In this document: one piece after another, positions 7,066-14,408 of the stretch
Numbering within the stretch: the stretch's first letter is position 1
Layout: every line of letters begins with the position of its first letter
Assembly: GCF_025685545.1 (NCBI RefSeq)
Contig: NZ_JAGSYC010000020.1
Span: forward strand, 124,001-188,000
DNA from: Granulicella paludicola
GTDB lineage: Bacteria > Acidobacteriota > Terriglobia > Terriglobales > Acidobacteriaceae
Direction of reading: 5' to 3'
Length of the DNA stretch: 64,000 bases
Notes under the pieces: generated by a model
What the model saw: only the letters and a program-made list of their open reading frames with translations
Databases searched by the model: none
Told to the model about the DNA's origin: nothing
Position numbers and translations under genes: made by a program

Positions 7066-7653
7066 TCACGCAAAGAGGCGGATGGCGGCGATGCCTGCGG
7101 CTCCGGCGGCTAGGCAGGCGGGAGTGTTTTCGTGGGTGATGCCACCGAGGGCTAGGACGGGGATGTCTCCAGCGGCGTGGACGGCGGCGGCGAGGGCTTT
7201 TAAGCCAATGCCAGGCTGGACGAGTTCGCCGGAGACGCGCTTTTCGAAGATGGGGCCGAAGAGGATGAGGTCGGGGGCGAGGGTGCGGGCTCGGGCGATG
7301 TCGGCGAGGCTGTGGCAGGAGAGGGAGATGCAGGGAGTAGGGAACAGGGAGTAGGGAGCAGCGGCGTAGAGGTGGCGGATTTCTGTGGGGGTGAGTTCGT
7401 CGGGGGCAGAGGTGAGGTGGACGCCGTGGGCGGGGGTGGCGAGGGCGATGTCGGCGCGGGAGTTGATGAGGAGGCGGGTGGGGGCGGTGGGAATTTCGGC
7501 GATGTCATGGAGAATGCATCGTGCGAGATCGAGGACCGCTCCTGCGGACAGGGACTTTGCGCGGAGTTGAATGTAGTCGACGCCGTCAGCGGCAAGACGA
7601 CCTGCGTCTCCTATGAGGTATGAACCGTCGACGATGGCGTAGCGGAGCATCAA
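7066..7653 (-). CDS. thiE: Thiamine phosphate synthase (ThiE/TenI family)
   Basis: A 195-residue TIM-barrel protein. Conserved stretches are DGVDYIQLRAKSL (the V.YIQ.R.K motif), LLINSRADIA, HGVHLTS, LSCHS, LILFGPIFE and VLALGGI. ThiE joins HMP-PP and thiazole phosphate to thiamine phosphate; the closely related TenI lacks this activity, and no other thi gene is nearby to decide. Within the gene, 7332-7361 is a GGGAGTAGGGAACAGG-type minisatellite that adds roughly ten residues (APYSLFPTPC) before the LSCHS motif. A TTG at 7653 lies 6 nt from a TACACT hexamer, while an ATG follows at 7650. Confidence 0.8.
   Translation of the reverse strand: MMLRYAIVDGSYLIGDAGRLAADGVDYIQLRAKSLSAGAVLDLARCILHDIAEIPTAPTRLLINSRADIALATPAHGVHLTSAPDELTPTEIRHLYAAAPYSLFPTPCISLSCHSLADIARARTLAPDLILFGPIFEKRVSGELVQPGIGLKALAAAVHAAGDIPVLALGGITHENTPACLAAGAAGIAAIRLFA
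7332..7361. repeat. GGGARYAGG minisatellite inside thiE
   Basis: Imperfect tandem units of the form GGGAGTA / GGGAACA / GGGAGTA / GGGAGCA. Similar tracts follow the stop codons of sthA (9591-9617) and purA (20484-20520). Here the tract is in frame within thiE. Confidence 0.6.
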
Positions 7654-7659
7654 GATCAG

Positions 7660-7665
7660 AGTGTA
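7660..7665 (-). promoter_or_regulatory. -10-like hexamer of thiE
   Basis: On the minus strand TACACT ends 6 nt before the TTG at 7653 and 9 nt before the ATG at 7650. No Shine-Dalgarno sequence is present. Confidence 0.3.
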
Positions 7666-7683
7666 GAGGAGACGGTGGATACA

Positions 7684-7996
7684 AGCGCAGACGCAGATTC
7701 GCTTCGGAGGGACAAAACGAAAGCAAAGGCCAATGCAGATTCCTTCGCTTCGCTACGGAATGACAAAAAGAGACAGACGCAGATTCCCCGTTCGACTTCG
7801 CTCAGGGCAGGCTCTTCGGGAACGACAAAACAAAAGAGCAGAGGCCAATGCAGATTCCTTCGCTTCGCTGCGGAATGACAAACGAAGACAGAGGCGGATG
7901 CCCTTCGGAATGATAAACAAAGGCAGAAGCAGATTCCCCGCGGGATGACAAGCGGCGGGAGCAGAAGCAGGTTTCCTTCGGGAATGACAGACAAAG
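7684..7996. repeat. Array of REP-like palindromes between thiE and sthA
   Basis: At least six units of the form (G)CAGATTCC-loop-GGAATGACA, separated by purine-rich AAAGCAGAGGC-like spacers. The loops vary (CTTCG, TTCGCTTCGCTA, CCGTTCGACTTCGCTCA...), but arms and the trailing ATGACAAA are constant. This is the most compact such cluster in the first half of the window; the others are at 14283-14330, 53294-53325, 59195-59490 and 60297-60387. The remaining part of the gap, to sthA at 8191, holds nothing I can name. Confidence 0.85.
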
Positions 7997-8190
7997 AGTG
8001 GGAAGAATTTGGCTATGCGAATTGGTGGTCTATCGTAAGGCGGGGGTTTGACGAAAGAGGGCTATGATAGTTAGCGGTACCTTTTGTCGATAGAGCAACC
8101 AGCGTTTTGAAGTGGCGTCGAAGATGGCGTAACGTGTTGCGAGATGAGTGGGCCATAAGAAATCTACCGGAGTAGTCGACAGACAGATTT

Positions 8191-9588
8191 ATGGCGAATG
8201 TTTACGACCTGATCGTGATTGGTTCTGGCCCAGCAGGGCAGCGTGCGGCTATCTATGGCGCCAAGATGGGCAAGAAGGTAGCTCTGGTGGAGATGCGCGA
8301 GGTGGTGGGTGGCGCGTGCATCAATACCGGAACAATCCCGTCGAAGACGATGCGGGAGGCGGTGCTGCATCTGTCGGGGTACAACTACAAGTCGATCTAC
8401 GGTATGAACTACCGGGTGAAAGAACGGATCACGATGGCGGACCTGGCGTTCCGGGTGCAGCATGTGATCAAGACCGAGGTCGATGTGACCGAGGCGCAGC
8501 TTTCACGCAACAACATCGAGATGCTGGTGGGTGTGGCGAGCTTTGAAGATGCGACCCATGTGAAGGTGACCAACAGCAAGGGCTCGGCAATTTATGAAGC
8601 GAAGAACGTCCTGATCGCGACGGGTACGAAGCCGGCGGCGTCGGCGAAGGTGCCGATCAATGGCACGTCGATCGTGAACAGCGATCTGGTTCTGGACTTG
8701 CCGCAGCTGCCGAAGACGATGATCATCGTGGGCGGCGGTGTGATTGGCGTGGAGTACTGCTGTATGTTCGCCGCTCTGGGCGTGCGCGTAACGCTGATCG
8801 AGCGGCGGCCCCGTTTGCTGGAGTTTGCGGACCAGGAGATTGTGGAGGCGCTGAGCTATCACCTGCGGGATGCGCGTGTGACGATGCGTCTGAACGAAGA
8901 GGTGGAGTCGGTTGAGGAGACGCCGGAGGGTGGCGTCGTGGCGAACCTGGAGAGCAAGAAAAAGCTGCAGGGTGATGCGCTGCTGTATGCCGTGGGTCGG
9001 CAGGGCAATGTGGATGAGCTGAACCTGGCGGCTGCAGGGATTGAGTCGGATTCGCGCGGGCGTATCCCGGTGGACAAGGATTTCCGGACGAAGAATCCGG
9101 CGGTGTTTGCGGTGGGCGATGTGATTGGGTTCCCGTCGCTGGCGTCGGTGTCGATGGAGCAGGGACGCATTGCGGCGGCGCGCGCGTTTGGCGACAACAG
9201 CATTGTGAGCAATCCGAGCTTCTATCCGTATGGCATTTATACGATTCCGGAGATCAGCTTTATCGGCAAGACCGAGGAGCAGCTGACGGAGGAAGATGTG
9301 CCGTACGAGGTGGGTGTGGCGTACTACCGCGAGATTGCGCGTGGGCAGATCCGCGGCGATACGACAGGTCGTTTGAAGATCATCTTCCATCGCGAGAGCC
9401 ATGCGCTGCTGGGAGTACACATCATTGGCGAAGGTGCCAGCGAGTTGCTGCACATTGGGCAAGCGGTGATGGCGTTGAATGGCAAGCTCGATTATTTTGT
9501 GGAGACAGTGTTCAACTATCCGACGCTGGCCGAGTGCTATAAGGTAGCGGCGTTCAATGGGTTGAATCGGGTGTCGAAGCTGGATTGA
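8191..9588 (+). CDS. sthA: Soluble pyridine nucleotide transhydrogenase (Si-specific)
   Basis: A 465-residue FAD flavoprotein of the pyridine nucleotide-disulfide oxidoreductase family. The FAD motif GSGPAGQRAA (residues 12-21) is followed by VGGACINTGTIPSKTMREAV. Only one Cys is present where lipoamide dehydrogenase and glutathione reductase have the CXXXXC pair, which is the mark of SthA. The NAD(P) fold has IIVGGGVIGVEYC, then FAVGDVIGFPSLA and the C-terminal dimer domain. It transfers hydride from NADPH to NAD+ in the cytoplasm. It stands alone, with no convincing ribosome site before the ATG. Confidence 0.92.
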   Translation: MANVYDLIVIGSGPAGQRAAIYGAKMGKKVALVEMREVVGGACINTGTIPSKTMREAVLHLSGYNYKSIYGMNYRVKERITMADLAFRVQHVIKTEVDVTEAQLSRNNIEMLVGVASFEDATHVKVTNSKGSAIYEAKNVLIATGTKPAASAKVPINGTSIVNSDLVLDLPQLPKTMIIVGGGVIGVEYCCMFAALGVRVTLIERRPRLLEFADQEIVEALSYHLRDARVTMRLNEEVESVEETPEGGVVANLESKKKLQGDALLYAVGRQGNVDELNLAAAGIESDSRGRIPVDKDFRTKNPAVFAVGDVIGFPSLASVSMEQGRIAAARAFGDNSIVSNPSFYPYGIYTIPEISFIGKTEEQLTEEDVPYEVGVAYYREIARGQIRGDTTGRLKIIFHRESHALLGVHIIGEGASELLHIGQAVMALNGKLDYFVETVFNYPTLAECYKVAAFNGLNRVSKLD

Positions 9589-9590
9589 GG

Positions 9591-9617
9591 CAGGAAGTAG
9601 GGAACAGGGCGTAGGAA
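9591..9617. repeat. GGGARYAGG tract after sthA
   Basis: CAGGAAGTAGGGAACAGGGC begins 2 nt after the sthA stop and matches the tract inside thiE. The rest of the gap to 9863 holds a GC-rich imperfect hairpin near 9621-9652 that could act as a terminator, but has no T run. Confidence 0.45.
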
Positions 9618-9863
9618 GACTGTGGGGGCGTGGCTTTTGTGGCTGCGCCCGTTCCTGTCTGAGGCTCGTCTGATGGAGTAATGGGGCTCAGGTTGTGAGC
9701 CGGATTGAGCGGTTATAGGCAAGGCCGATCGAAATGCGTTTGACGATGTGGGGTTGCGCAAGCTAGTGTCTCAGACTTGTATGCGCCGGTTGATGTCGCG
9801 GTGCATCTGAAATAGCTAAAACCGAAACAACAGAGTAAGACGGTTTGAGGGAGCTTCAAGACG

Positions 9864-10850
9864 ATGAACGATAGGGGTGCAGCCGTGAGTGAAGCGACGC
9901 CAGTGATGAGTGAGTCCGCGAAGAGTGACGGGATGACGACGATCGGTGTGATTATGGCGGAGCGCCTGTATGCGGGTCTTGTGGTGGGACACGAGATTCT
10001 GGGCGATGTGGTGAGCCTGCCCCCGGCGCATGAGGCGATGGATGCCGACGACGACAACTCGATGGTGGAGATGCCGACCGATCAGGTGATCGAGTCGATC
10101 TGCAAGCTGGTGGTGCAGGTGGCGAAGGGGCGCGAGAGCGAGATCAAGGCGGTTGGCATTGCGGTGCCGGGGCTGATCCGGAATGGCGTGGTGGAAGAGG
10201 CTCCGAACCTGCCGCAGCTGAAGGGGGCGCGCATCGAGGCCAAGCTGACCGAGATACTGGCGAGCCATGGGCTGAAGGCGCTGGTGAACGTGTTGAACGA
10301 TGCGGATGCTGTGGCTGCGGGACTGGCGAGCAAGCACGGCCGCATGGATGATTTTCTGCGGGTATGGACGATTGGGACGGGCATTGGTTTTGGGACGTAT
10401 CCGTTTGCCGAGGGCGTGTGGGAGAACGGGCATACCGTGGTGACGCTGGATGAGAAGGAGAACTTCTGCGGCTGCGGCGGGCGGGGACATCTCGAGGGGA
10501 TCATGGGGCATCGTTCGATGCGGCTGCGGTTTCTGGATATGGAGCCGGAAGAGGTGTTTGCCGAGGCGAACAAGAAAGATGCGGACCCGCGGTGCCTGGA
10601 CTTCAAGAAGCTGTGGCACAAGGCGCTGGCAGCAGCGACGGCGAACAGCATCCATAGTCGAGGAGCGGGGCGGTTCTTTCTGACAGGCTACAACATGCGG
10701 TTTCTGGATTTGAATATGTTGAAGGATTATCTTCACCAGATGGTGAAGATGAGCCCGCTGCAGGGGTATGCGCTGGAGGTAGTGAACGATAGCCACGAGA
10801 CGCGGGTGCTGGGAGCGGCAGTGGCGGCGGAGCAGGCGCTGGCGCGGTAG
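9864..10850 (+). CDS. ROK-family sugar kinase-like protein
   Basis: A 328-residue ROK protein, the family of bacterial glucokinases, fructokinases and NagC/XylR repressors. There is no N-terminal helix-turn-helix, so it is kinase-type. The catalytic Asp region is present (VLNDADAVAAG), as are the WTIGTGIGFG phosphate loop and the zinc motif, but the latter reads CGCGGRGH rather than CXCGXXGC, so the third Cys is His. The N-terminal phosphate motif is TTIGVIMAERLYAG, lacking the usual DXGGT Asp. It may therefore have unusual or reduced kinase activity. GAGGGAG lies upstream of the chosen ATG; nearby internal ATGs are possible. Confidence 0.75.
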   Translation: MNDRGAAVSEATPVMSESAKSDGMTTIGVIMAERLYAGLVVGHEILGDVVSLPPAHEAMDADDDNSMVEMPTDQVIESICKLVVQVAKGRESEIKAVGIAVPGLIRNGVVEEAPNLPQLKGARIEAKLTEILASHGLKALVNVLNDADAVAAGLASKHGRMDDFLRVWTIGTGIGFGTYPFAEGVWENGHTVVTLDEKENFCGCGGRGHLEGIMGHRSMRLRFLDMEPEEVFAEANKKDADPRCLDFKKLWHKALAAATANSIHSRGAGRFFLTGYNMRFLDLNMLKDYLHQMVKMSPLQGYALEVVNDSHETRVLGAAVAAEQALAR

Positions 10851-10880
10851 TACCGTGCAATGGTACATTGAGTTTCAATG
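10850..10880 (+). promoter_or_regulatory. Candidate HigA operator overlapping the higB start
   Basis: Two inverted repeats lie side by side: GTACC/GGTAC (10850-10854, 10862-10866) and the perfect CATTGA-gtt-TCAATG (10866-10880). The second includes the ATG of higB, which fits autorepression by the HigA antitoxin. Confidence 0.5.
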
Positions 10881-11168
10881 ATCGAGAGCTGGCGCGACGC
10901 GTGGCTGAGAGAGTTCTTCGTCAACGACACGTTTTCGAAGAAGCTACCCTCAGAGTTGCGCGATAGAGTCTTTCGAAATTTACAGATGATCGATGACGCT
11001 GGGAGCGACGCCGACCTGCGTACTCCGCCCAGTAATCATTTTGAGAAGCTGAGCGGCTCGCTCGAAGGATTTTGTTCCGTCCGTGTGAATGAGCGTTGGC
11101 GATTGATCTTCCAGTGGGATGGCGGCGACGCGCGAGAGCTATACCTCGATGACCATTCTTTTCGCTAG
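10878..11168 (+). CDS. higB: HigB-type mRNA interferase toxin
   Basis: A 96-residue RelE-superfamily toxin of the 'plasmid maintenance killer' type. The pattern DTFSKKLPSELRDRVFRNLQMIDDA, then TPPSNHFEKLSGSLEGFCSVRVNERWRLIFQW and YLDDHSF is typical of HigB, in which Arg and His residues at the end cleave mRNA on the ribosome. The toxin gene comes first and is followed after 11 nt by a HigA antitoxin gene, the usual higBA order. An inverted repeat covers its start codon. Confidence 0.92.
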   Translation: MIESWRDAWLREFFVNDTFSKKLPSELRDRVFRNLQMIDDAGSDADLRTPPSNHFEKLSGSLEGFCSVRVNERWRLIFQWDGGDARELYLDDHSFR

Positions 11169-11179
11169 GGAGCAGAGTT

Positions 11180-11506
11180 ATGTTGCAAACAAAACGTAAG
11201 CCGGTGTCGGTCGGAACGATCCTTGTGGAGGAGTTCCTTGAGCCGCTGGGATTGACGCAGGGGGAGCTCGCTGAACAGGCGGGTCTGCCGCGGAAGCATG
11301 TGAATGAGCTATGCCGCGACCGACGGGCGATGACGGCTGACACGGCGTTGATCCTTGCGCGGGTGTTTGGGAACTCGGCGGATTTCTGGCTGAATACGCA
11401 GCGTCGGATGGATCTCTGGGAGGCGGTGAATACGCCCAGACGAGCCGAGCGTATCGCGCGTGCTGTTCCGATTGCGATGAAGCGACGGCGTGAGACTGCT
11501 GCCTGA
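11180..11506 (+). CDS. higA: HigA antitoxin, HTH transcriptional regulator
   Basis: A 108-residue protein with an XRE-type helix-turn-helix: PVSVGTILVEEFLEPLGLTQGELAEQAGLPRKHVNELCRDRRAMTADTALILARVFGNSADFWLN. This is the VapI/HigA signature, with the FWLN end motif. It should neutralise HigB by direct binding and repress the operon through its helix-turn-helix. GGGAGCA upstream gives a fair ribosome site. The C-terminal tail is basic (RRAERIARAVPIAMKRRRE). Confidence 0.92.
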   Translation: MLQTKRKPVSVGTILVEEFLEPLGLTQGELAEQAGLPRKHVNELCRDRRAMTADTALILARVFGNSADFWLNTQRRMDLWEAVNTPRRAERIARAVPIAMKRRRETAA

Positions 11507-11510
11507 TCGT

Positions 11511-13025
11511 CTACTTGAGTGAGCCGGTGAGGACGCCCAGCATGACGGGGATGAGGATCCATCCGGCCAGCTGGTGGATGCGGGCGTAGAGGATGCGATG
11601 GTCTTCGCCGGCGCGGGGGCGCCAGAACTTGGCTACTCCGAGTTCGACGACGGGCAGGAAGAGTTCGAGGCTGTACCAAAAGCCGGAGTAGTTGGGGGAG
11701 GGTGGGACGCAGTCGGCAGCGACGGGTTCCATGACGTGTTTGCGGAAGAAGACCAGCGTGCCAAGGGCGATGAAGAGAGCTGCGCTGACGAACGGCGGGA
11801 TGATGCTGACTCCGTAGCCGAAGACCCATTGCTGAAAGAAGTCGAGGCCGTAGAGGACGCAGGCCTTGAGGCGCGGGATGAGCCAGGGGGAGTCGTGGAC
11901 GGCCTGCGAGCGCATGATCTGGTGGATCAGGCGGTTCATGGTGGCAGCGTCTTCTGTGTTGCCTTCGTCCTGTAGCTGCGTCTGGTATTTGAGCAGGGCG
12001 GGTTGATAGAAGACGGCGTGCTGGAAGAAGGGCAGGCCGTTGACGGCACTCTGTCCGGTGGCAGTTTTTGCGTCGGTCACGGCGAAGCTGATGTGGCTGA
12101 AGCTGGCACCTGCAAGCGAGATGGTGGAGGGCAGGCGGAGTGTGGTGGTGGGCGTGCGGAAGGTGTGCGTCAACTGAACGGGGTCGGACTTGAGGGCGAG
12201 CAGATTGAAGGTGGCGGAGTCGAGCTCGAGGGTGTCGGTGGGTAGCGATTGAATCTGGGCTGTGCCGGCGACGGTGGTGCTGTCGAGGTAGAGGTCTTTG
12301 AGTGTGCCGCTGATGCGCAGCCAGTGGGCGACGGTGGAGCTCATGAAGTCGAGTTCCGTGTTGGGGCTTGAGGCAGGGAACTGCATTTGAGCCGAGTCGA
12401 AGGTGCCGGAGCGGATCTGGACTCGTTTGAGCCCGGGGTGAAGGTCGATGAAGTCGAAGCTGTTGGATTTGAGGCTGAGCAGAGAGACGTTGGTGGGCTG
12501 GGCGGCGGCGAGGTTGAGGTAGATGTCTCCGGTGGTCTGAACGTCGCTGAGCAGCAGGCTGGCGCTCTTCGGGAAGCTGATGGCGGTGAGCAGGATATTG
12601 GCCTGCGAGCGGATGCCGTTGAAGCGGAGTGAACCTTTGAAGGTGGATGTGTCGAAGTTGAGGGAGCGTGTGAAGTTGCCGCCGAAGTTGCCGCCTTCGG
12701 GGAAGTCGCAGTTCAGAAAGTGGAGAGCCAGGGTGACGGCGGGGTGATCGTCGATCATGCTGACGAGGCTGATGGAGAAGCCCTGAAAGGTGAGCGCGTT
12801 TGAGGGAATGGCGGAGGCATCGATGAACATGACGCTGCGGACGAACTCGCCGGAGAGCTTGTTGTCTTGTGGATCCGCTATGAGATGGGAGCTGCCCTGT
12901 TGCAGGGCGGCGAGGACGGCTCGTTCAGCGGGTGTGGAAGGCTTGAGCGCGGCGAAGGGATCGTGGTGAGGGGCCTGACCGAAGGAGGCGGTGGCGAGCA
13001 GAAGCGCGAGTAGGAGTGAGCGCAT
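11511..13025 (-). CDS. Secreted/membrane protein with pentapeptide-like beta-helix and three C-terminal membrane helices
   Basis: A 504-residue protein. The signal peptide is MRSLLLALLLATASFGQA (start chosen at 13025, GGAG 8 nt upstream; the longer frame adds 11 residues). Residues of about 90-330 form strand-turn repeats with regularly spaced Leu/Phe/Ser (FNGIRSQANIL, LDSTTVAGTAQIQ, LDSATFNLLAL), like pentapeptide or quadrilateral beta-helix repeats. The C-terminus has three hydrophobic segments around WVFGYGVSIIPPFVSAALFIALG, YSLELFLPVVELGVAKFW and IHQLAGWILIPVMLGVLTGSLK. This end resembles bacterial proteins loosely annotated as membrane-associated oxidoreductases. Function unknown; a periplasmic sensor or scaffold fixed to the inner membrane is possible. 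Confidence 0.65.
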   Translation of the reverse strand: MRSLLLALLLATASFGQAPHHDPFAALKPSTPAERAVLAALQQGSSHLIADPQDNKLSGEFVRSVMFIDASAIPSNALTFQGFSISLVSMIDDHPAVTLALHFLNCDFPEGGNFGGNFTRSLNFDTSTFKGSLRFNGIRSQANILLTAISFPKSASLLLSDVQTTGDIYLNLAAAQPTNVSLLSLKSNSFDFIDLHPGLKRVQIRSGTFDSAQMQFPASSPNTELDFMSSTVAHWLRISGTLKDLYLDSTTVAGTAQIQSLPTDTLELDSATFNLLALKSDPVQLTHTFRTPTTTLRLPSTISLAGASFSHISFAVTDAKTATGQSAVNGLPFFQHAVFYQPALLKYQTQLQDEGNTEDAATMNRLIHQIMRSQAVHDSPWLIPRLKACVLYGLDFFQQWVFGYGVSIIPPFVSAALFIALGTLVFFRKHVMEPVAADCVPPSPNYSGFWYSLELFLPVVELGVAKFWRPRAGEDHRILYARIHQLAGWILIPVMLGVLTGSLK

Positions 13026-13189
13026 CGTGGGAACTCCGCTGAGGGATGAGCGAAACATTGCGCATGGCGCAGGCCCGGTGAGGCTATGGAGAATGGGTTG
13101 ATTCTAGCTGGTCTTTCTAAGAGTAATCAGCTTTCTTGGCGGGATTGTGGGAGAAATTCGGGGTGAGAAGGTGCCGAGGTTCGAGGTAC

Positions 13190-13341
13190 GTCTGGCCTCT
13201 TCGGGGTTCTTCGACTCCGCTTGTCGCAAGAGCGCGACAAGCTCCGCTCAGCATGACAAGCATCTTGAACGCGATAAGTTCCGCTCAGAATGACAGGCAT
13301 TTTGAACACGCTAAACTCCGCTCAGAATGACGGGCATCTTC
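13190..13341. repeat. Imperfect 37-bp tandem repeat with dispersed palindrome
   Basis: Three units with a period of 37 bp begin at 13239, 13276 and 13313, each containing AARYTCCGCTCAGAATGACRRGCAT. They are preceded by GGTTCTTCGACTCCGCTTG, linking them to the dispersed family at 6953 and 20950. This occupies most of the 366-base gap between the beta-helix protein and mutM; nothing else is visible there. Confidence 0.75.
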
Positions 13342-13391
13342 CCTATTGGACGCGGGTTGATTGCTGAAGCCGGAAGAGGGGTGATCCTGCC

Positions 13392-14204
13392 TTAGTGCTG
13401 GCAGGTGGGGCAGTAGATGGTGGTGCGGCCGCCGACGATGATCTTTTTGAGGGGGGCCTGGCAGTCGTGGCAGAGTTCGCCAGCGCGGCTGTAGACCTTG
13501 TGCTCGAGCTGGAAAAAGCCGCGGATGCCGTCGGCGTCGACGTAGTCGGAGACGGAGGACCCGCCTAGCTTGATGGCGTGGGCGAGGACCTTCTGCAGGG
13601 CTGCGTGGAGGCGGTGGAGTTCGGCGCGGGTGAGGCGGCCTGCCTGGCGGCGGGGGCGGATGCCAGCGCGGAAGAGGCTCTCGTCGGCGTAGATGTTGCC
13701 GACGCCATGGAGGATGGACTGGTTGAGCAGTGCGGCCTTGATGGCGAGCTTGCGGCCTTTGAAGAGGTCGGCGAAAGCGTCGGGGGAGATGGTGGTGGGC
13801 TCGGCGCCGGGGCCGAGGTAAGGCTCGTGCGCGATGGAGAGGCGACCGAAGCGGCGAGGGTCGACGAAGCGGAGCTCGCGACCGTCGGCTAAGGAGAGGA
13901 TAAGGTGCGTATGCAGCGGGACGGGGACTTCGGACTGCGAGACGAGCAGGCGACCGGTCATGCCGAGGTGGATGAGGAGCTGTGCGGGGACAGTATGGTT
14001 TGGGCGGCCGATGTCGGCGACGATGGTTTTGCCGACACGGCGGACGCGGAGGATTTCGCCGTGGGTGAGGGTTTCGGCGAGCTCGGACTCAGGGGACTTG
14101 AAGGTCTGGGGCTTGCCGCTGGTCCAGACGCGGAGGATGCGCTGGCCGCGGATACGGGCGTCGACTCCGTTGGCGACGGTTTCTACTTCGGGGAGCTCGG
14201 GCAC
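13392..14204 (-). CDS. mutM: Formamidopyrimidine-DNA glycosylase
   Basis: A 270-residue Fpg/MutM that removes 8-oxoguanine and formamidopyrimidines. It starts with PELPEVETVANGV, in which the N-terminal Pro is the Schiff-base nucleophile and the following Glu is catalytic. Other motifs are HLGMTGRL, FVDPRRFGR, NQSILHGVGNIYADE and the C-terminal zinc finger CHDC...YCPTCQ. The start codon is GTG (14204), 6 nt after a TATCCT hexamer and without Shine-Dalgarno. Length is normal for the family. Confidence 0.97.
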   Translation of the reverse strand: MPELPEVETVANGVDARIRGQRILRVWTSGKPQTFKSPESELAETLTHGEILRVRRVGKTIVADIGRPNHTVPAQLLIHLGMTGRLLVSQSEVPVPLHTHLILSLADGRELRFVDPRRFGRLSIAHEPYLGPGAEPTTISPDAFADLFKGRKLAIKAALLNQSILHGVGNIYADESLFRAGIRPRRQAGRLTRAELHRLHAALQKVLAHAIKLGGSSVSDYVDADGIRGFFQLEHKVYSRAGELCHDCQAPLKKIIVGGRTTIYCPTCQH

Positions 14205-14210
14205 GGGTTA

Positions 14211-14216
14211 AGGATA
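14211..14216 (-). promoter_or_regulatory. -10-like hexamer of mutM, probable leaderless start
   Basis: On the minus strand TATCCT is followed by TAACCC and then the GTG start, a 6-nt gap. No -35 match was found at 17 nt. Confidence 0.4.
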
Positions 14217-14282
14217 CTGCCTGAGGGGGGAGTGGGACGAGTGGGGGAGTGGGAAGTGAGTAAAGGCAAGAGCAAGATCGAC

Positions 14283-14330
14283 AGCAAAAGCAAAAGCAAA
14301 AGCGGATTCCCTTCGGGAATGACAAAGGGA
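14283..14330. repeat. REP-like palindrome with AAAAGC tandem tract
   Basis: Several AAAAGC hexamers (14283-14303) lead into GGATTCCCTTCGGGAATGACA, the core unit of the dispersed REP-like family. Confidence 0.8.
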
Positions 14331-14408
14331 AAGGGGCGAAGGGGGCGATAAGATAGGGGAACGATAGAGTGCCAGTTGGGTGGGTAGCGATTCTGCGGAG
14401 AGTGATGT

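Noticed and set aside
9864-10868. Long minus-strand frames opposite the ROK, sthA, purA and other plus-strand genes
   Set aside because: These follow from high third-position GC and give His/Arg-rich products without family motifs.
13239-13341. Three regularly spaced repeats suggesting a CRISPR array
   Set aside because: Units of 37 bp are tandem with no unique spacers, arms diverge from unit to unit, and no cas gene is near. It is an imperfect tandem repeat of a dispersed palindrome.
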